Shown: positions 40,751 through 51,231, counted from the first letter of the stretch. The stretch: 64,000 bases of DNA from Agapetus fuscipes (GCA_951799405.1 OX637361.1:11444170-11508169), one strand, 5' to 3'. The notes: a model not told the origin generated them from the sequence alone. Translations and numbers: made by a program.

Positions 40751-41731
40751 ATGAAGTGTAAAAAATGTACCGGGGATCTAAGCCCAACAAAAAGCCTGAA
40801 ATGTTCAAGATGCTATGAGGGCTACCACCTCTCATGCCAAGAGCAGTCCGCCACGATCATTAAAAAAATGACTGCGAGGACTCGCGCACAGTGGATCTGC
40901 GGCCCATGTAGAGATGAGGACCCAAGAATCTCCAAACAAGTCCTCACACCGTCTCCTTGCGCTCAAGTGACTCTTAAAACGACGCGCCCAGTATCAAGCC
41001 CCAGCTCCCCTGCTCCGTTTAACGACTTGGAGAAGAGGCTTGAAAAAATCGAAAAAGAACTATCGTCCATCAGAGAGGAACTGGGCCTTGCAAACAAAAA
41101 CAGGAAGAAATTGGACGAAAGGGTCGATACAATAGGCGAAGGACTCCAGCGTCTTGAAACTATTCAACAAGAGGTCAATTCGTTGAAAAATAGTTTATCA
41201 CACAAACCTACTAAAGAGGAGTGTGATGTTGTTGAGAGCGACAGAAACAACAGAGAACAAATGGAAAAATCATACAATGTCGAAATCAAAGGAGTAACCC
41301 AGAAGAATAACGAAAATTTGCTGGAGATTCTTAAAAACATCTCCAAGATCCTGGGCTATGAATTGGATGCGAGGGATATTGATTATATAGTACGAGTCAG
41401 GTCCTTCAATACTTCAGCGCCAAAGCCTATCATCGTACGATTTACTAGGAGGATGGCCAAAGATAACTTCCTCGCAATAGTGAGAATGAAGAAGAAGATT
41501 ATCAACAGCAATGACATCGGCATCACTGGGACTCCAAACGCCATCACGATCAACGAACATTTATCACTACACAACAAACGAATTCTGTATAAGACGAAGC
41601 TCTTCGCGAAGTCAAAAAACTACAAATACGTCTGGACCAGAAACGGCAAAATATTTATAAGAAAGGAAGACACCTCGCCAAGAGTAAGGATCAGAGGCGA
41701 GAGCGACCTAGAGAGAATCGAAGGCGCTTAA
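40751..41731 (+). CDS. LINE ORF1: PHD-type zinc finger, coiled coil, RNA-binding C-terminus
   Basis: 326 residues. An N-terminal C4HC3-like finger (CKKCTGDLSPTKSLKCSRCY, YHLSC, WICGPC) occupies residues 3-55. A linker rich in Ser/Pro is followed by a coiled coil (FNDLEKRLEKIEKELSSIRE onward, residues 95-150). A basic C-terminal domain holds KPIIVRFTRRMAKDNFLA and NEHLSLHNKRILYKTKLFAK. This arrangement is common in CR1-group ORF1 proteins, which bind the LINE RNA. It starts with ATG at 40751 and ends in TAA; no damage seen. Confidence 0.88.
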   Translation: MKCKKCTGDLSPTKSLKCSRCYEGYHLSCQEQSATIIKKMTARTRAQWICGPCRDEDPRISKQVLTPSPCAQVTLKTTRPVSSPSSPAPFNDLEKRLEKIEKELSSIREELGLANKNRKKLDERVDTIGEGLQRLETIQQEVNSLKNSLSHKPTKEECDVVESDRNNREQMEKSYNVEIKGVTQKNNENLLEILKNISKILGYELDARDIDYIVRVRSFNTSAPKPIIVRFTRRMAKDNFLAIVRMKKKIINSNDIGITGTPNAITINEHLSLHNKRILYKTKLFAKSKNYKYVWTRNGKIFIRKEDTSPRVRIRGESDLERIEGA

Positions 41732-42038
41732 CTCATTGTGTGGTGTCATTTCTGATTGCTTTTGTTCTGATTGCTTTTGTTCTCATCACTGTGTCAACGC
41801 TCGTCCTCAACAGCTTCCTCTCTTCCTCCTTACTCCTTTTTTTATCCATTCCCTTCAATATCCAATCGCATTTGCCTGCCGTCAACCAATGGTTAACCTT
41901 ACCAGTCACCCACATACTGAAATATTTTTATTCTTATTATAATAAGAACCTGCCTATTGTTATTGATTTATTCAATTGCTATGTTATAGAATCACACTGC
42001 ATTATTCCAATAATATTTTATATATGTACTAATAATAA

Positions 42039-44351
42039 TTTAATTTATTTAAAGGCGATTCTACACTAGAAATTTACTATCAGAATGTTAGAGGGCTCAG
42101 AGGTAAGACAAATGACTTTATGATGAATTGTTTAAGTAATACTTTTGATATAATTTGTCTGACAGAGACCTGGTTGATTCAAGGTATAACTGATGCTGAA
42201 TTATTTGATTCACGTTATACAGTATTTAGAAGAGATCGAAGTGCATCGATTTCTAAAACAGGCGGAGGAGTTCTTATTGCGGTGAGGTCTAGTCTTTCTC
42301 CAGTGGGCCGAGCACATTGGTCATCTTCAGCTGAAGATATTTGGGTTGGAATTCCGCTTTCGCCGCGTAAGTACCTCAATTTATGCTGCTGCTACCTTGC
42401 TCCTGGCACTGACTATCTAAATAATCTTACCTCACATGCAGAAATGGTAGAGAGAATTTTCCTGCATAATCTGCATGATGAGTATATGCTGGTCGGCGAT
42501 TATAACCTGCCCCAGTTGAAATGGGTTTTGGGTGATAATGATCTTCCCCAAATTGGAAGTCATAATTGTGGTGCAGCCCACTCCACATTTATTGATCTTA
42601 TCTCGTCCACGGGATTTACCCAGTACAATATGGTACATAATGAATATGATAAACTGCTTGATCTGGTTATATCGAGTTGTAGGTGTGGGGTCACTGAGGC
42701 AGATTCATACCTCGTGAGGGCTGACAAACATCACACACCTATAATTGTAGAGTTACAGATTTGCTCAGATAAGGTCAACACTTTTAAAAATAACTCGCGT
42801 AATGTAGTGTTGTATCACAAAGCTGATTACTTAAAGATTAATGCCGAACTTATAAATATTGATTGGAATATTGAATTTTCAGATATTGGCATAGACTGTG
42901 TCGTCGCTAAGTTTTATAACATCTTGATGACCTGTATCCATAAAAATATACCTTCAAAGAGACTTAAACACAGTAATACATATCCACCATGGTTTTCGAC
43001 GTCTCTCATAAAAATTATTAAAGAAAAAAATGTATTTCATAAAAAATGGAGGAAATATGGCAATTTAATGGATTATCAATCGTTTTCAACGTTAAGGAGG
43101 AGACAAAAATCTCTTCAGCGTGACTGCTATTCTATCTACATATCAAACGTCGAGAGCGATTTGAAAAGTAATCCCAAATCACTTTTCACATTTCTTAAAT
43201 CACGACGTGGTACTAATGGAATTCCTAAAATAATGAAATTAGGTGATGTAAATTTCATTGGTAGTGAGTCTGTCTGTAATGCATTTAACGACTTTTTTGT
43301 ATCCGTTCATGTGCGTGATGTCGTTGAAGAGTTTTCGGTTGAAGATGAAGATGAAGGCGATATATCTCTTGCCAATGGCATAATGATTAGCGGTATAGAG
43401 ATAAATGATGCATTGGTGGAAAAATACCTTGAGTATATAGATGTGAACAAGGGTCCTGGTTCTGACCAGCTGCCTGGATTATTTATAAAGAAATGCTCCT
43501 CAGTGTTGTGTAAGCCGTTGGCCATCATATATAGTCGATCAATTAGGGAAGGTTGTTTTCCATTACTGTGGAAAAAAACCCAGATATGTCCAATTTTTAA
43601 AAGTGGTGATAAATGCTGTATAGAGAATTATCGGCCTATCGCAAAGCTTCTTATTCTGGGCAAAATATTTGAAAAGATCATAATGGACCAAATAAACCCT
43701 ATTCTAAACACAATAATTATTCCTAGCCAGCATGGCTTTCGCCAAAAGAAATCTGTAGACACAAATTTATTAGAATTTACTCAGGTTGTAACCAATTCCA
43801 TTCATAGTGGCTATCAGGTAGACACTGTTTATAGTGATTTCTCTAAGGCGTTTGACAAGATAAGTCATAATATATTGTTGAGTAAGCTCTGGCACATCGG
43901 TATAAGGGGGGATCTCTTAAGGTGGTTTGTATCCTATCTTAAAAATAGATCCCAAGCAGTGGCACTTCACGGCTATGAGTCAGTATATAGATGTATTTAC
44001 TCTGGTGTACCTCAGGGATCCCACCTGGGGCCTCTTTTATTTACTGTTTACATTAATGATATTATTCACTCAATAAAGTACTCTAATATTCTGTTGTTTG
44101 CCGACGATGCTAAAATATTTAAACAAATTAATACCATCGAGGATTGTATAGAATTGCAGTCTGATCTTAACTCGATTCTTTCTTACTCTAATGCCAACCA
44201 GTTATATCTTAATATTGACAAATGTAATGTAATGTCATTACTTACACTAGAAATCGTAGTAAAATTCTTTTTGACTACAGTTTTGGTGTTGATGGCCTCA
44301 GAAGAAAATCAGTGGTCAATGATTTGGGTGTATTGTTGGACGAGAGACTGA
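42039..44351 (+). CDS. LINE ORF2: endonuclease and reverse transcriptase (frameshifted at end)
   Basis: The frame is open from 42039, but the first ATG is at 42120, already inside the endonuclease (LEIYYQNVRGLRGKTNDF precedes it). Endonuclease motifs: CLTETWL, VGDYNLPQLKW, ADKHHTPI. RT motifs: ENYRPIAKLLILGKIFEKII, SQHGFRQKKSVDTNLL, YSDFSKAFDKISHN, GVPQGSHLGPLLF and FADDAKIF. Near 44238-44247 a single-base shift moves the remaining protein into the frame of 44312-44944. The missing ATG before the endonuclease suggests reinitiation at another codon or a lost start. Confidence 0.88.
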   Translation, partial: FNLFKGDSTLEIYYQNVRGLRGKTNDFMMNCLSNTFDIICLTETWLIQGITDAELFDSRYTVFRRDRSASISKTGGGVLIAVRSSLSPVGRAHWSSSAEDIWVGIPLSPRKYLNLCCCYLAPGTDYLNNLTSHAEMVERIFLHNLHDEYMLVGDYNLPQLKWVLGDNDLPQIGSHNCGAAHSTFIDLISSTGFTQYNMVHNEYDKLLDLVISSCRCGVTEADSYLVRADKHHTPIIVELQICSDKVNTFKNNSRNVVLYHKADYLKINAELINIDWNIEFSDIGIDCVVAKFYNILMTCIHKNIPSKRLKHSNTYPPWFSTSLIKIIKEKNVFHKKWRKYGNLMDYQSFSTLRRRQKSLQRDCYSIYISNVESDLKSNPKSLFTFLKSRRGTNGIPKIMKLGDVNFIGSESVCNAFNDFFVSVHVRDVVEEFSVEDEDEGDISLANGIMISGIEINDALVEKYLEYIDVNKGPGSDQLPGLFIKKCSSVLCKPLAIIYSRSIREGCFPLLWKKTQICPIFKSGDKCCIENYRPIAKLLILGKIFEKIIMDQINPILNTIIIPSQHGFRQKKSVDTNLLEFTQVVTNSIHSGYQVDTVYSDFSKAFDKISHNILLSKLWHIGIRGDLLRWFVSYLKNRSQAVALHGYESVYRCIYSGVPQGSHLGPLLFTVYINDIIHSIKYSNILLFADDAKIFKQINTIEDCIELQSDLNSILSYSNANQLYLNIDKCNVMSLLTLEIVVKFFLTTVLVLMASEENQWSMIWVYCWTRD

Positions 44352-44944
44352 GTTTTATCAACCATTATGAGCATATTACTGAAAGAGCGATGAAGACGTT
44401 ATATTTTATTGTTAGGAATACTAAACTTTTCAGGAATCCCCAAGTATTGCCCTTCTTGTTCAATTCATATATTAGAAGTGTACTTGAGTTTTGTTCGACT
44501 GTTTGGAACCCCAATTATGTTGTCCATATTAATGCTATTGAAATGGTCCAAAAAAAACTTATCAAGCAACTGAACTTTCGCAATAGACAACATTTCAATA
44601 GTTATTCCCAAGCATTGGAGCATTATGGTATACGATCTTTGGAGGCAAGGAGAAATATGCTTGACATCAGCTTCATATATAAGATAGTTAATAACAAAAT
44701 CGATAGTGCACCTCTCACAAGCCTCCTTCCATTTCATTGTCCAATCAGAACTCATCGAGACAAATCCTTATTTTATGTGGGTGCAGCCAGGACAAATTAT
44801 AAGCAAAATTCTTTTATAAGTAGAGCCTGCGTTGCAGTAAATAGTGTCCAAAGGACTGATCCTAAGTTGGACATTTTCTTTCTGTCTGCACAGTCATTGA
44901 AAAAGAGGATTTTGAATCTAGCAGGATTTGAATTTCATTTTTGA
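44240..44944 (+). CDS. LINE ORF2, C-terminal part in the shifted frame
   Basis: Continues with TRNRSKILFDYSFGVDGL and VVNDLGVLLDERLSFINHYE, then VQKKLIKQLNFRNRQHF to AGFEFHF and TGA. This is the usual region after the RT in CR1/Jockey-group LINEs. One nucleotide separates it from the RT frame. Confidence 0.85.
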   Translation, partial: TYTRNRSKILFDYSFGVDGLRRKSVVNDLGVLLDERLSFINHYEHITERAMKTLYFIVRNTKLFRNPQVLPFLFNSYIRSVLEFCSTVWNPNYVVHINAIEMVQKKLIKQLNFRNRQHFNSYSQALEHYGIRSLEARRNMLDISFIYKIVNNKIDSAPLTSLLPFHCPIRTHRDKSLFYVGAARTNYKQNSFISRACVAVNSVQRTDPKLDIFFLSAQSLKKRILNLAGFEFHF

Positions 44945-45384
44945 ATCTCATTTCTAATTTCTTTAATCATTCTCAATTCCTATTTTGTTTTTATTGCTTA
45001 TTAATCATCATTGACGTGTTTGGTGTGCGCATTGTTTTTCTACTCCCTTTCCTTTCTCCTGACCTTTCTTTCCTTATCCCATCATGAGGACGAGATTTAT
45101 TTTTTATTTTTATTTTTATTCTGTTTTGATTTGTGTATTTCTTTTTTTTTTGGTTTTGGATGCTGCTTCTTTTTGTTTTTCTTTACTTTTTATTTATTTA
45201 CCTGGCATGATTTGTAATTTAAAATATTAATTTGTAGAATACAGTAATAGGCGACATGAATTGTAAAAAATATCTTATATATGTATACAAAATTATATTC
45301 AATGCTGTTGTAAAAAAAAATAAAAAAAAAAAAAAAAATAAAAAATAAAAAAAAAAAAAATAAAATAAAAAAAAAAAAAAAAAA

Positions 45385-46103
45385 TACTCCTCCCACGACG
45401 TCTTCCCGTCGAAGGTCGGAAGGTTGTGCTTCGACAGCGAAGGGTCGTCATCCCCTCTAGTGACCCTGGTTGGAGTTGAGCATCCCTGGTTGGTCTCGTC
45501 GTGAAGGCCGTCTTTGGGGGATATTCTGGTGGACTCCATCTGGCACTTGTCAGCCAGCTCGGCACGCAGACGATCCTCCAGGTTTGACATCCGAGTCTCC
45601 ATTTCCCCCTTCAGGGCCGAGAGGTTGGTTGTCATCTTCTCCTCTATTTCTCCTTTCAGGGTTGTGAGACTATCCGCTATCTCCGCCTTCAGGGTCCTGG
45701 CGTTGTCAGCCATCTCCGCCTTCAGGTCTTCCCTCAGGGTCTTGGAATTGTCAGCCATTTTCTCCTCCAGGGTCTTGGCGTTGTCAGCCATCTTCTCCTC
45801 CAGGGTCTTGGCGTTGTCAGCCATCTCCACTTTCAGGGTCTTGGCGTTGTCAGCCATCTCCCCTTTCAGCTTTTCCTCCATGGAAGTGAAGTTTCCGGTG
45901 ATGCTGAGGTTTAGCTCGTCCAAGGCGCGGTCCCCTCCAGACGCCATGACAAAATATGCCGGGTCTTCGCCTGACTGTTCTAAGGCCTCCATGAGGCGTG
46001 CCTGTAAGGCCGCCTTCCCTCCTGAGGTCTCCAGGTCCCTCTCCAGGAGCTCATTTTTAAGCTCAGTGACTTTGAGGTCCTTGATGTTCACTTTGGTTGC
46101 CAT
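45385..46103 (-). CDS. gypsy Gag, N-terminal part with SAP-like motif and coiled coil
   Basis: ATG at 46103. Residues 1-45 (LKVTELKNELLERDLETSGG, KAALQARLMEAL) form a SAP-like DNA-binding helix-extended-helix motif. Residues 85-190 repeat an 11-residue unit of the form MADNAKTLEEK about six times, predicting a long coiled coil. It ends at LPTFDGKTSWEEY where the LINE tail begins. SAP-like N-termini occur in Gag of several insect gypsy elements. Confidence 0.85.
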
Positions 46104-46739
46104 TTTTTTCAAAATTTACTTCAAAACAAAAATATTTTTAAATTTATTTAATACAAGTTTTGAGTTTTATATATATAGCTGTTTTGAATACGTACTTTAG
46201 CAAAATAATAATTTATCTGATTACACTGATTGGTAGGTAGGTACTGTCTTTTAATATTTATTTATAAATCACCAATATTTTTAACATAATAATGTCTGAT
46301 AGTACATAATTATTTATTTCGTCTCAAGTCTTTCAAACACACAGGTAGGTACTTAATGTACATTCACACACTTGTAAACAAAGGATAGTTATTCAAAAAC
46401 TTTTTCTCGATGAATCTGGAACGTTCTTTTGTAATATTTTTCAAGATTTTTATTTATTTATTTTATTTTTTTAATCACACACAATAATAAAAAAAACTAT
46501 GGTCCAATTTGATGACTTTCTCAATGCGGTAAAATAGTCATTATGTTATGTCCAGAATTATGTCCAGAATTATGTTCCATATGATGTTCCAGAATTTATA
46601 AGCAACTTGCTTTTGCGTCTTTTCTTTTAACAAAAATTTATTTAAACACTTGTTTTCACAAAAGTCAGTTCACACAAAGTTCAATTTGAATAAAGTTCAT
46701 TTTAACACTTATTTAATTTATTTTATTTATTTTTAGACA
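46104..46739 (-). other. gypsy leader between R1-like LINE and gag
   Basis: Untranslated leader of the gypsy element. AT-rich, with a repeated GTCCAGAATTATG word near 46553-46577 and TTATTTATTTTA runs. The left copy of the LINE target duplication is at 46727-46739. Confidence 0.6.
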
Positions 46740-49700
46740 ACACCTTCTCTCAGGGGTCAGTCTCCCCTCCACTGACCCACGCCCTGTATATCCATCCCAT
46801 CCGGGGATGTGTCACAGGACTCGCATGCAAAAGTTATGTGAGATGCGAGTGGCAGAAGGCCCTCCCGTGAAGCTACACTTTCCCAAGTGTTTACACAAAG
46901 CAAAGGAGGCTCAGAAATCACTAAAAGATTATGGCCGTGGGGTTTAGGGCTCGAGGATTTTAATTTTACAAACAAAAATGCAAAGTGATTCTGAGCGTCT
47001 TAACATATGACTTAAGGCCTAAATTCGAGATGTTACTACTGAGACTGTTCGGGAGGTGCTCTCCAGACTAAGTGGCCAACCACCATAGAGGTGGGAAAGA
47101 ATAAAGAAAAGAAGAAAGAAAATCGGTCTAATTAGACAGACGAGTTCTCGCCATAGCTAGCACAAAACTTTGAAAAAGCCCCAAAGTTAGATTTGTTGGC
47201 CACAAAGTCCGCATATCCGATCGGGCCGATGGCCGGTCTGACAGCGTTGAAGAGCGCCTCACGACCAGGCTGCAAGGCTTCGCAGTCCCACAGGATGTGT
47301 CGCACATCCTGCAGCGTCGCTCCGCACTCACAACCCGACCCCCTTGAGAGGCCAAGCTGGAAGAGCCTGGCCCTAAATTTACCGTGACCAGTCAAGAACT
47401 GACTGGTCCAATGGTCCGGGACCAACCAAGGAGCCTCGTATCTCTCACGGACCGAGGGAAAGAAAGAAAAGGTGGTTCTGCCTTTGTCGGAGGAATCCCA
47501 TCGTTTTTGCCACACGCGGAGAGCCATAAGCACAACCAGTTTCCGAGTTCCAGAGGATATTCCTCGGGTGGGGGGATCAATGCTATCTTCGCCGATAGTA
47601 GCGGTGAGGCCGCGTCTCAAAAGACTTATGGCGTTGGCAACCTGGAGGTGAAGATCCAGAGGAAGGACACCGGCAAGAACGGGGAGACAGTCCGTTGACG
47701 CGGATCTGTACGCCTTGGTGAGCAAGCGGAGAGATAATCTCTGGCCGGAAAGGATGACACGCCGCTGTAGACTCAAAAGGCTCTTATCAGCCCAGCAGCC
47801 GGCTGCGTAGAGTGCTGTTCCGATGAAGGTTGCCTGATACAAGATACGGAGTGAACGACCTCTAAGTCCCCAAGTGACGTGAGAGAGCCTAGCAACCTTG
47901 CCGAAGGCGCCATTACCCTTCTGGATAATGCGCTTTGCGTGTTCGACGAAAGATAGATTACCGTCCAAGGTAACTCCAAGGTAAGTTACTGCTTGGGACA
48001 GTTTCACTCTGGAGCCCTCGAAATCGATAATAGGGGGGCGAGCAGGACTGAGACGACCCTTGAGGAGGATGGCCTCGGTTTTGTGGGGGGCAAAGGAGAG
48101 TTTATTGCGTGTACCCCAGGAGTGGATAGCTTGCAGGGCAAGTTTAGCCGATGATTCGAGGGAACTTCTGCTGTTCGCCTCAACAGTGAGGAGGGCGTCA
48201 TCGGCATATGCGCGCATTTCACAGCCGGAAGGAAGTGGTAGTGATAAGAGGTCATCGAAGAGCACATTCCAGAGCATAGGGCCTAGGACAGATCCCTGGG
48301 GGCAGCCCCGTGTAATGTCTCGGACGATGATATTTGGGCCCGCATCAAAGATGATGCTGCGCTCCGAAAGGTAGCTGGCAATGGAAGCATAAAGGTTGCC
48401 AGGGACCTGTCGAAGTCTAAGCTTCGCAAGTACCATGGGCCACCATGCGCCATCAAAGGCACCAGATATGTCAAGCATCACTGCAAGGACATACTTGCAG
48501 CGGGAGGCCTGAACAGCAGCAAGGACAGAGCGGATGGCATCCTCGGTGGAGATGCCGGGCCTAAAACCGAATTGATGACACGATATGGGGAAACCGGCTG
48601 TTTTGAAGTGAAACTCGATTCGAGAAGCGATGAGCTTTTCAAGCACTTTGCCGAAAACGGGCAATAGAGAGATAGGGCGATATGCCTTAGGATCAGTCGG
48701 GGGCTTAGAGGTGAATTTGGGGATAACCTTGAGGAGGCCCGTCTTCCAGCATCGCGGGAAGACGCCCAGTCGAAGACATTCTGAAAAGAGTGAGCAGATG
48801 TCGTTCGGCGCAACAGCCCAAGCCGCCTTGGCAATTAAATTGTCGATGCGGTCAGGGCCGGGCGCTTTACGTGTTGTCAGCCCACAAAAAATTTTGTTGA
48901 GTTCCTCCACGGATGGCAGGGTGGAGGAGGGAACATTCATGGGAAGAGCCGTAACACGGCGGATTTGAAGGTCGTGGTCCGTGTCCGCCTCAGGCTCATC
49001 CCGGGAAAGGAGCGAGTCAAGAAATGCGCCGGCGGTTTCCGCCAGCGAGCTCGTGACCACCCCGCTCCCAGGAGCCCTAATACCGCATAACACGCCACCC
49101 ATCGGAGTGGTGTGAGCCACTGAGCGATAGGCAGCGCCCCATGGGTCCGGGTTAGCCGAGGCTGTGACGAATTCCCGCCAAGATTCTCTCTTAGCTACGA
49201 GGAGTTTCCTCTTGTAGCCAGAGATCCTCCCGCGCACGGAACGTCTAAGGAACTCAACAGGAGACATGCCATACATAATGTAAAAGTCAGTGGATGAGCA
49301 GTGAGAGCATGAGGAAGGAGCTTGACTCGATATAACTCTAGGAACAACATTTAAAGACTCGATATAAAGCAAGGTTTCGTGGATTTGTGCAGGTGGGAGG
49401 CCACAGGGACACTCCCGGCCGGCAACCGTGTTTCGCAGGTCGCGACGCAGCCTGTTCACACTAGCCTTCAGCCGAGAGAGCTCCTCAGTCCACCATATAG
49501 CAGAGCGGGGACCCCTACGGGGACCACGCCGACCCAGAACATCCGCAGAAGCCCTAACCACAGCGTCCTGAAAGTAAGAGGCCACAACCTCCGGATCACG
49601 GAAACCCCTTCCGGCCAGACGATCAAATTCATCGGACAGTCTAGATCGCAAACGGGTCCAGGTGTCCTCGTCGCATCTAGTCCGGAACAACCCAGGAAGT

Positions 49701-50177
49701 GATGTGGGGGGAGAATAAGACGCTTGTTCAGTGTTAGATGGCGCAAGTGTAAAAGTGATCAGCCTATGGTCGCTGATTGTGGCGTCCAAATGGACCCTCC
49801 AGTCAGCGATGCAAGGGAAGTTAGGCGTAGTGTGTAGTGTCACGTCAATGGAGGACTCTCCTCCGGCGTGTGGTGTGCAGGTAGCGGGTGCAAGATGATC
49901 ATTGACCACCATGAGCTGATGTGTGTTAATGAATTCCTCCAGCTGTGCCCTCCCCAAGTCCCTACCCCTATGGGCGGTGACCCGTGAGGTCCACAGCGGG
50001 GATTGTATGTTGACGTCCCCTGCAACCAAAACCCTGCGACCCCTAAGGGACAGCAGGGCATGTTCCAAGGGACCAAGGAAAGCGTCTGTAGGAGTTGAGT
50101 ATTGGAAGTAGACGGAAATAAGGTAGACAGGAGGGCCCGAAGGCCACTGGATTTCCACACACGCCTGGTGCTCCTGC
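46740..50177 (-). mobile_element. R1-clade LINE, 5'-truncated, inserted in gypsy leader
   Basis: Flanked by a 13-bp duplication TTATTTTTAGACA (46727-46739 and 50178-50190), so both ends are exact. About 3.44 kb. It contains one long ORF and about 390 bp of 3' UTR, and no poly(A), as usual in the R1 clade. The endonuclease N-terminus and any ORF1 are missing. Confidence 0.92.
47132..50177 (-). CDS. R1-like ORF2: endonuclease (partial), reverse transcriptase, zinc finger
   Basis: Open for over 1000 codons with no stop. Endonuclease: VLVAGDVNIQSPLWTS and ATISDHRLITFTL; the first catalytic motifs are truncated. RT: KAPGPDRIDN, AYRPISLLPVFGKVLEKLI, QFGFRPGISTEDAI, CPQGSVLGPMLWN and AYADDALLTVEA. 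C-terminal zinc-binding CECGATLQDVRHILWDCEAL. A stretch at about 49262-49390 (residues 257-299, YIESLNVVPRVISSQ...) interrupts the normally contiguous connector and looks like an in-frame insertion. The codon before the nominal start at 50158 continues open to the truncation point. Confidence 0.92.
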
Positions 50178-50214
50178 TTATTTTTAGACAGAAGATCTTA
50201 ATTTTTCTTGACAA

Positions 50215-50233
50215 TTCCGCACCTGACGCCAAT
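50215..50233 (-). promoter_or_regulatory. gypsy primer-binding site
   Basis: Immediately after the 5' LTR the minus strand reads ATTGGCGTCAGGTGCGGAAT. The TGG start two bases from the LTR is the normal site for tRNA 3'-end pairing. I cannot name the tRNA with certainty. Confidence 0.75.
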
Positions 50234-50617
50234 TGTTACGAAATTAGGGTTCAATTGTCTTCAAAATTAAAAATACACAGGTCTCCTTTAAAACTTATTT
50301 ATTTTACACTGTTACAATATTTATTTTCACACTACTTTCTCGATTATTCTACTTGGTTTCGGTTCACTGATCAGATGGCTTCGATGTGTTTGTTAGTCGC
50401 TATGATACTGGCCCGCTCTGCAGGCCATTCGCACCTTTATACTCTTCAGAGCAGTATGATCCAGAACTAAAGTCGCAAGACGGTTCCAGAGTAATTATTA
50501 CTTCTCGATGTTTCACGTACTACCTAGACACAACCAAAATCCTACCTACCAATACTTTTGAGGATTCTTATAACTATAACTACCCATACTTATTTCAATA
50601 TTTATATTTACATAACA
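50234..50617 (-). repeat. gypsy 5' LTR
   Basis: 384 bp, same length as the 3' LTR, 382 identical positions. It acts as promoter of the element. Confidence 0.95.
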
Positions 50618-50692
50618 ATAAGTTCGCACTTGAACATGCCGCATGTGGACTTACAATATAGAAACCCAATCTCAAATGAACATACACCCTGA
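50618..50692 (-). repeat. RTE-tail module, right half of gypsy target site
   Basis: ATAAGTTCGCACTTGAACAT onward to ACATACACCCTG, completing the half at 34725-34804. It is truncated before the CAACTCTTGCC part. Confidence 0.85.
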
Positions 50693-50747
50693 GAGTGTTT
50701 ACTCGAATATTTCAAGTAGAATGTTCTAGCGGAATCTCGCATGTACC

Positions 50748-51082
50748 GCAACGCAACTACGCAACTGAGCTACACATATAGTGTAACTTCTTGACGCGTT
50801 ATTCCCGAAGGGGTCGCATGTGGCGAGATGAACCTATTTATTTTTACAGGTAAGGGGGCCGGCCTTACGCCAACCACTTCAGTTGAAGTGGAGTTTTCCC
50901 AGCTCCCGAGAGTGCTGGTACTCAATTCTTGTGAAGGCTGAGGTTAGCCTTGCCGGTATTTTATTTTGGGGTTTGAAATAAACACCGAAACGGGAAATCA
51001 TTTCTGACACCCTTGGTGGGATTCGAACCCGAGCTTTCGGCATGGAATGCAAGCACTCTACCACCTGAGCTATCGACCGGAC
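50748..51082 (-). repeat. SINE family A, full-length
   Basis: Head at 51010-51082 with AGCTCAGGTGGTAGAG and GGTTCGAATCC. It is very similar to the 14.5 kb copy, including the extra G in the A-box region and the GCGTT tail. Confidence 0.85.
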
Positions 51083-51225
51083 TAAGTGCTCAATTTTTCG
51101 AGAATAACCTTTATTCTCACCTAAAAATAGAGACCGAGCTGCTCTGTAGCAACACATGCCCCTCTGTGTACGAATCGAATGTGAACCGTATCTGAAATAA
51201 ATTGTGCAAAATAAATAAAAACAGT
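51083..51225 (+). repeat. LTR-like fragment
   Basis: Contains ACCTAAAAATAGAGACCGAGC, AACCGTATCTGAAATAAATTG and TGCAAAATAAATAAAAACAG, the R-U5-like part of the family at 6042-6305 (plus here). Confidence 0.45.
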
Positions 51226-51231
51226 ATATAA

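Larger units (their letters stand above)
40052..45384 (+). mobile_element. CR1-like LINE with PHD-finger ORF1, inserted in gypsy gag
   Basis: Full-length in layout: 5' UTR about 40052-40750, ORF1, 330-bp spacer, ORF2, 3' UTR 44945-45300 and an A-rich tail (45310-45384). It separates gag codons ...SWEEY and TLFETAA. A target duplication cannot be read because the joint is A-rich; at most a few bases are involved. ORF2 has one frameshift. Confidence 0.88.
34805..50617 (-). mobile_element. Ty3/gypsy LTR retrotransposon with two nested LINEs
   Basis: The two 384-bp LTRs differ at two sites. The target duplication is ATAA (34801-34804, 50618-50621), and the flanks rejoin into an uninterrupted RTE-tail module. 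Internal order on the minus strand: primer-binding site, leader, gag, protease-RT-RNase H, integrase, macro domain-CCCH finger, polypurine tract. A CR1-like LINE lies in gag and an R1-like LINE in the leader. Removing them leaves about 7.0 kb. Besides the insertions, pol has one TGA and one single-base frameshift. No envelope gene is present. Confidence 0.95.

Noticed and set aside
41740..42069. 109-codon membrane-protein-like frame between LINE ORF1 and ORF2
   Set aside because: Starts at GTG and lies in the T-rich inter-ORF spacer. Hydrophobicity is explained by composition, though a small leader ORF for reinitiation cannot be excluded.
45011..45396. Phe-rich frames at the end of the CR1-like LINE
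   Set aside because: They are translations of the 3' UTR and A-rich tail.
47384..47698. Plus-strand frames across 47.1-50.1 kb
   Set aside because: Shadows of the minus-strand R1-like ORF2.
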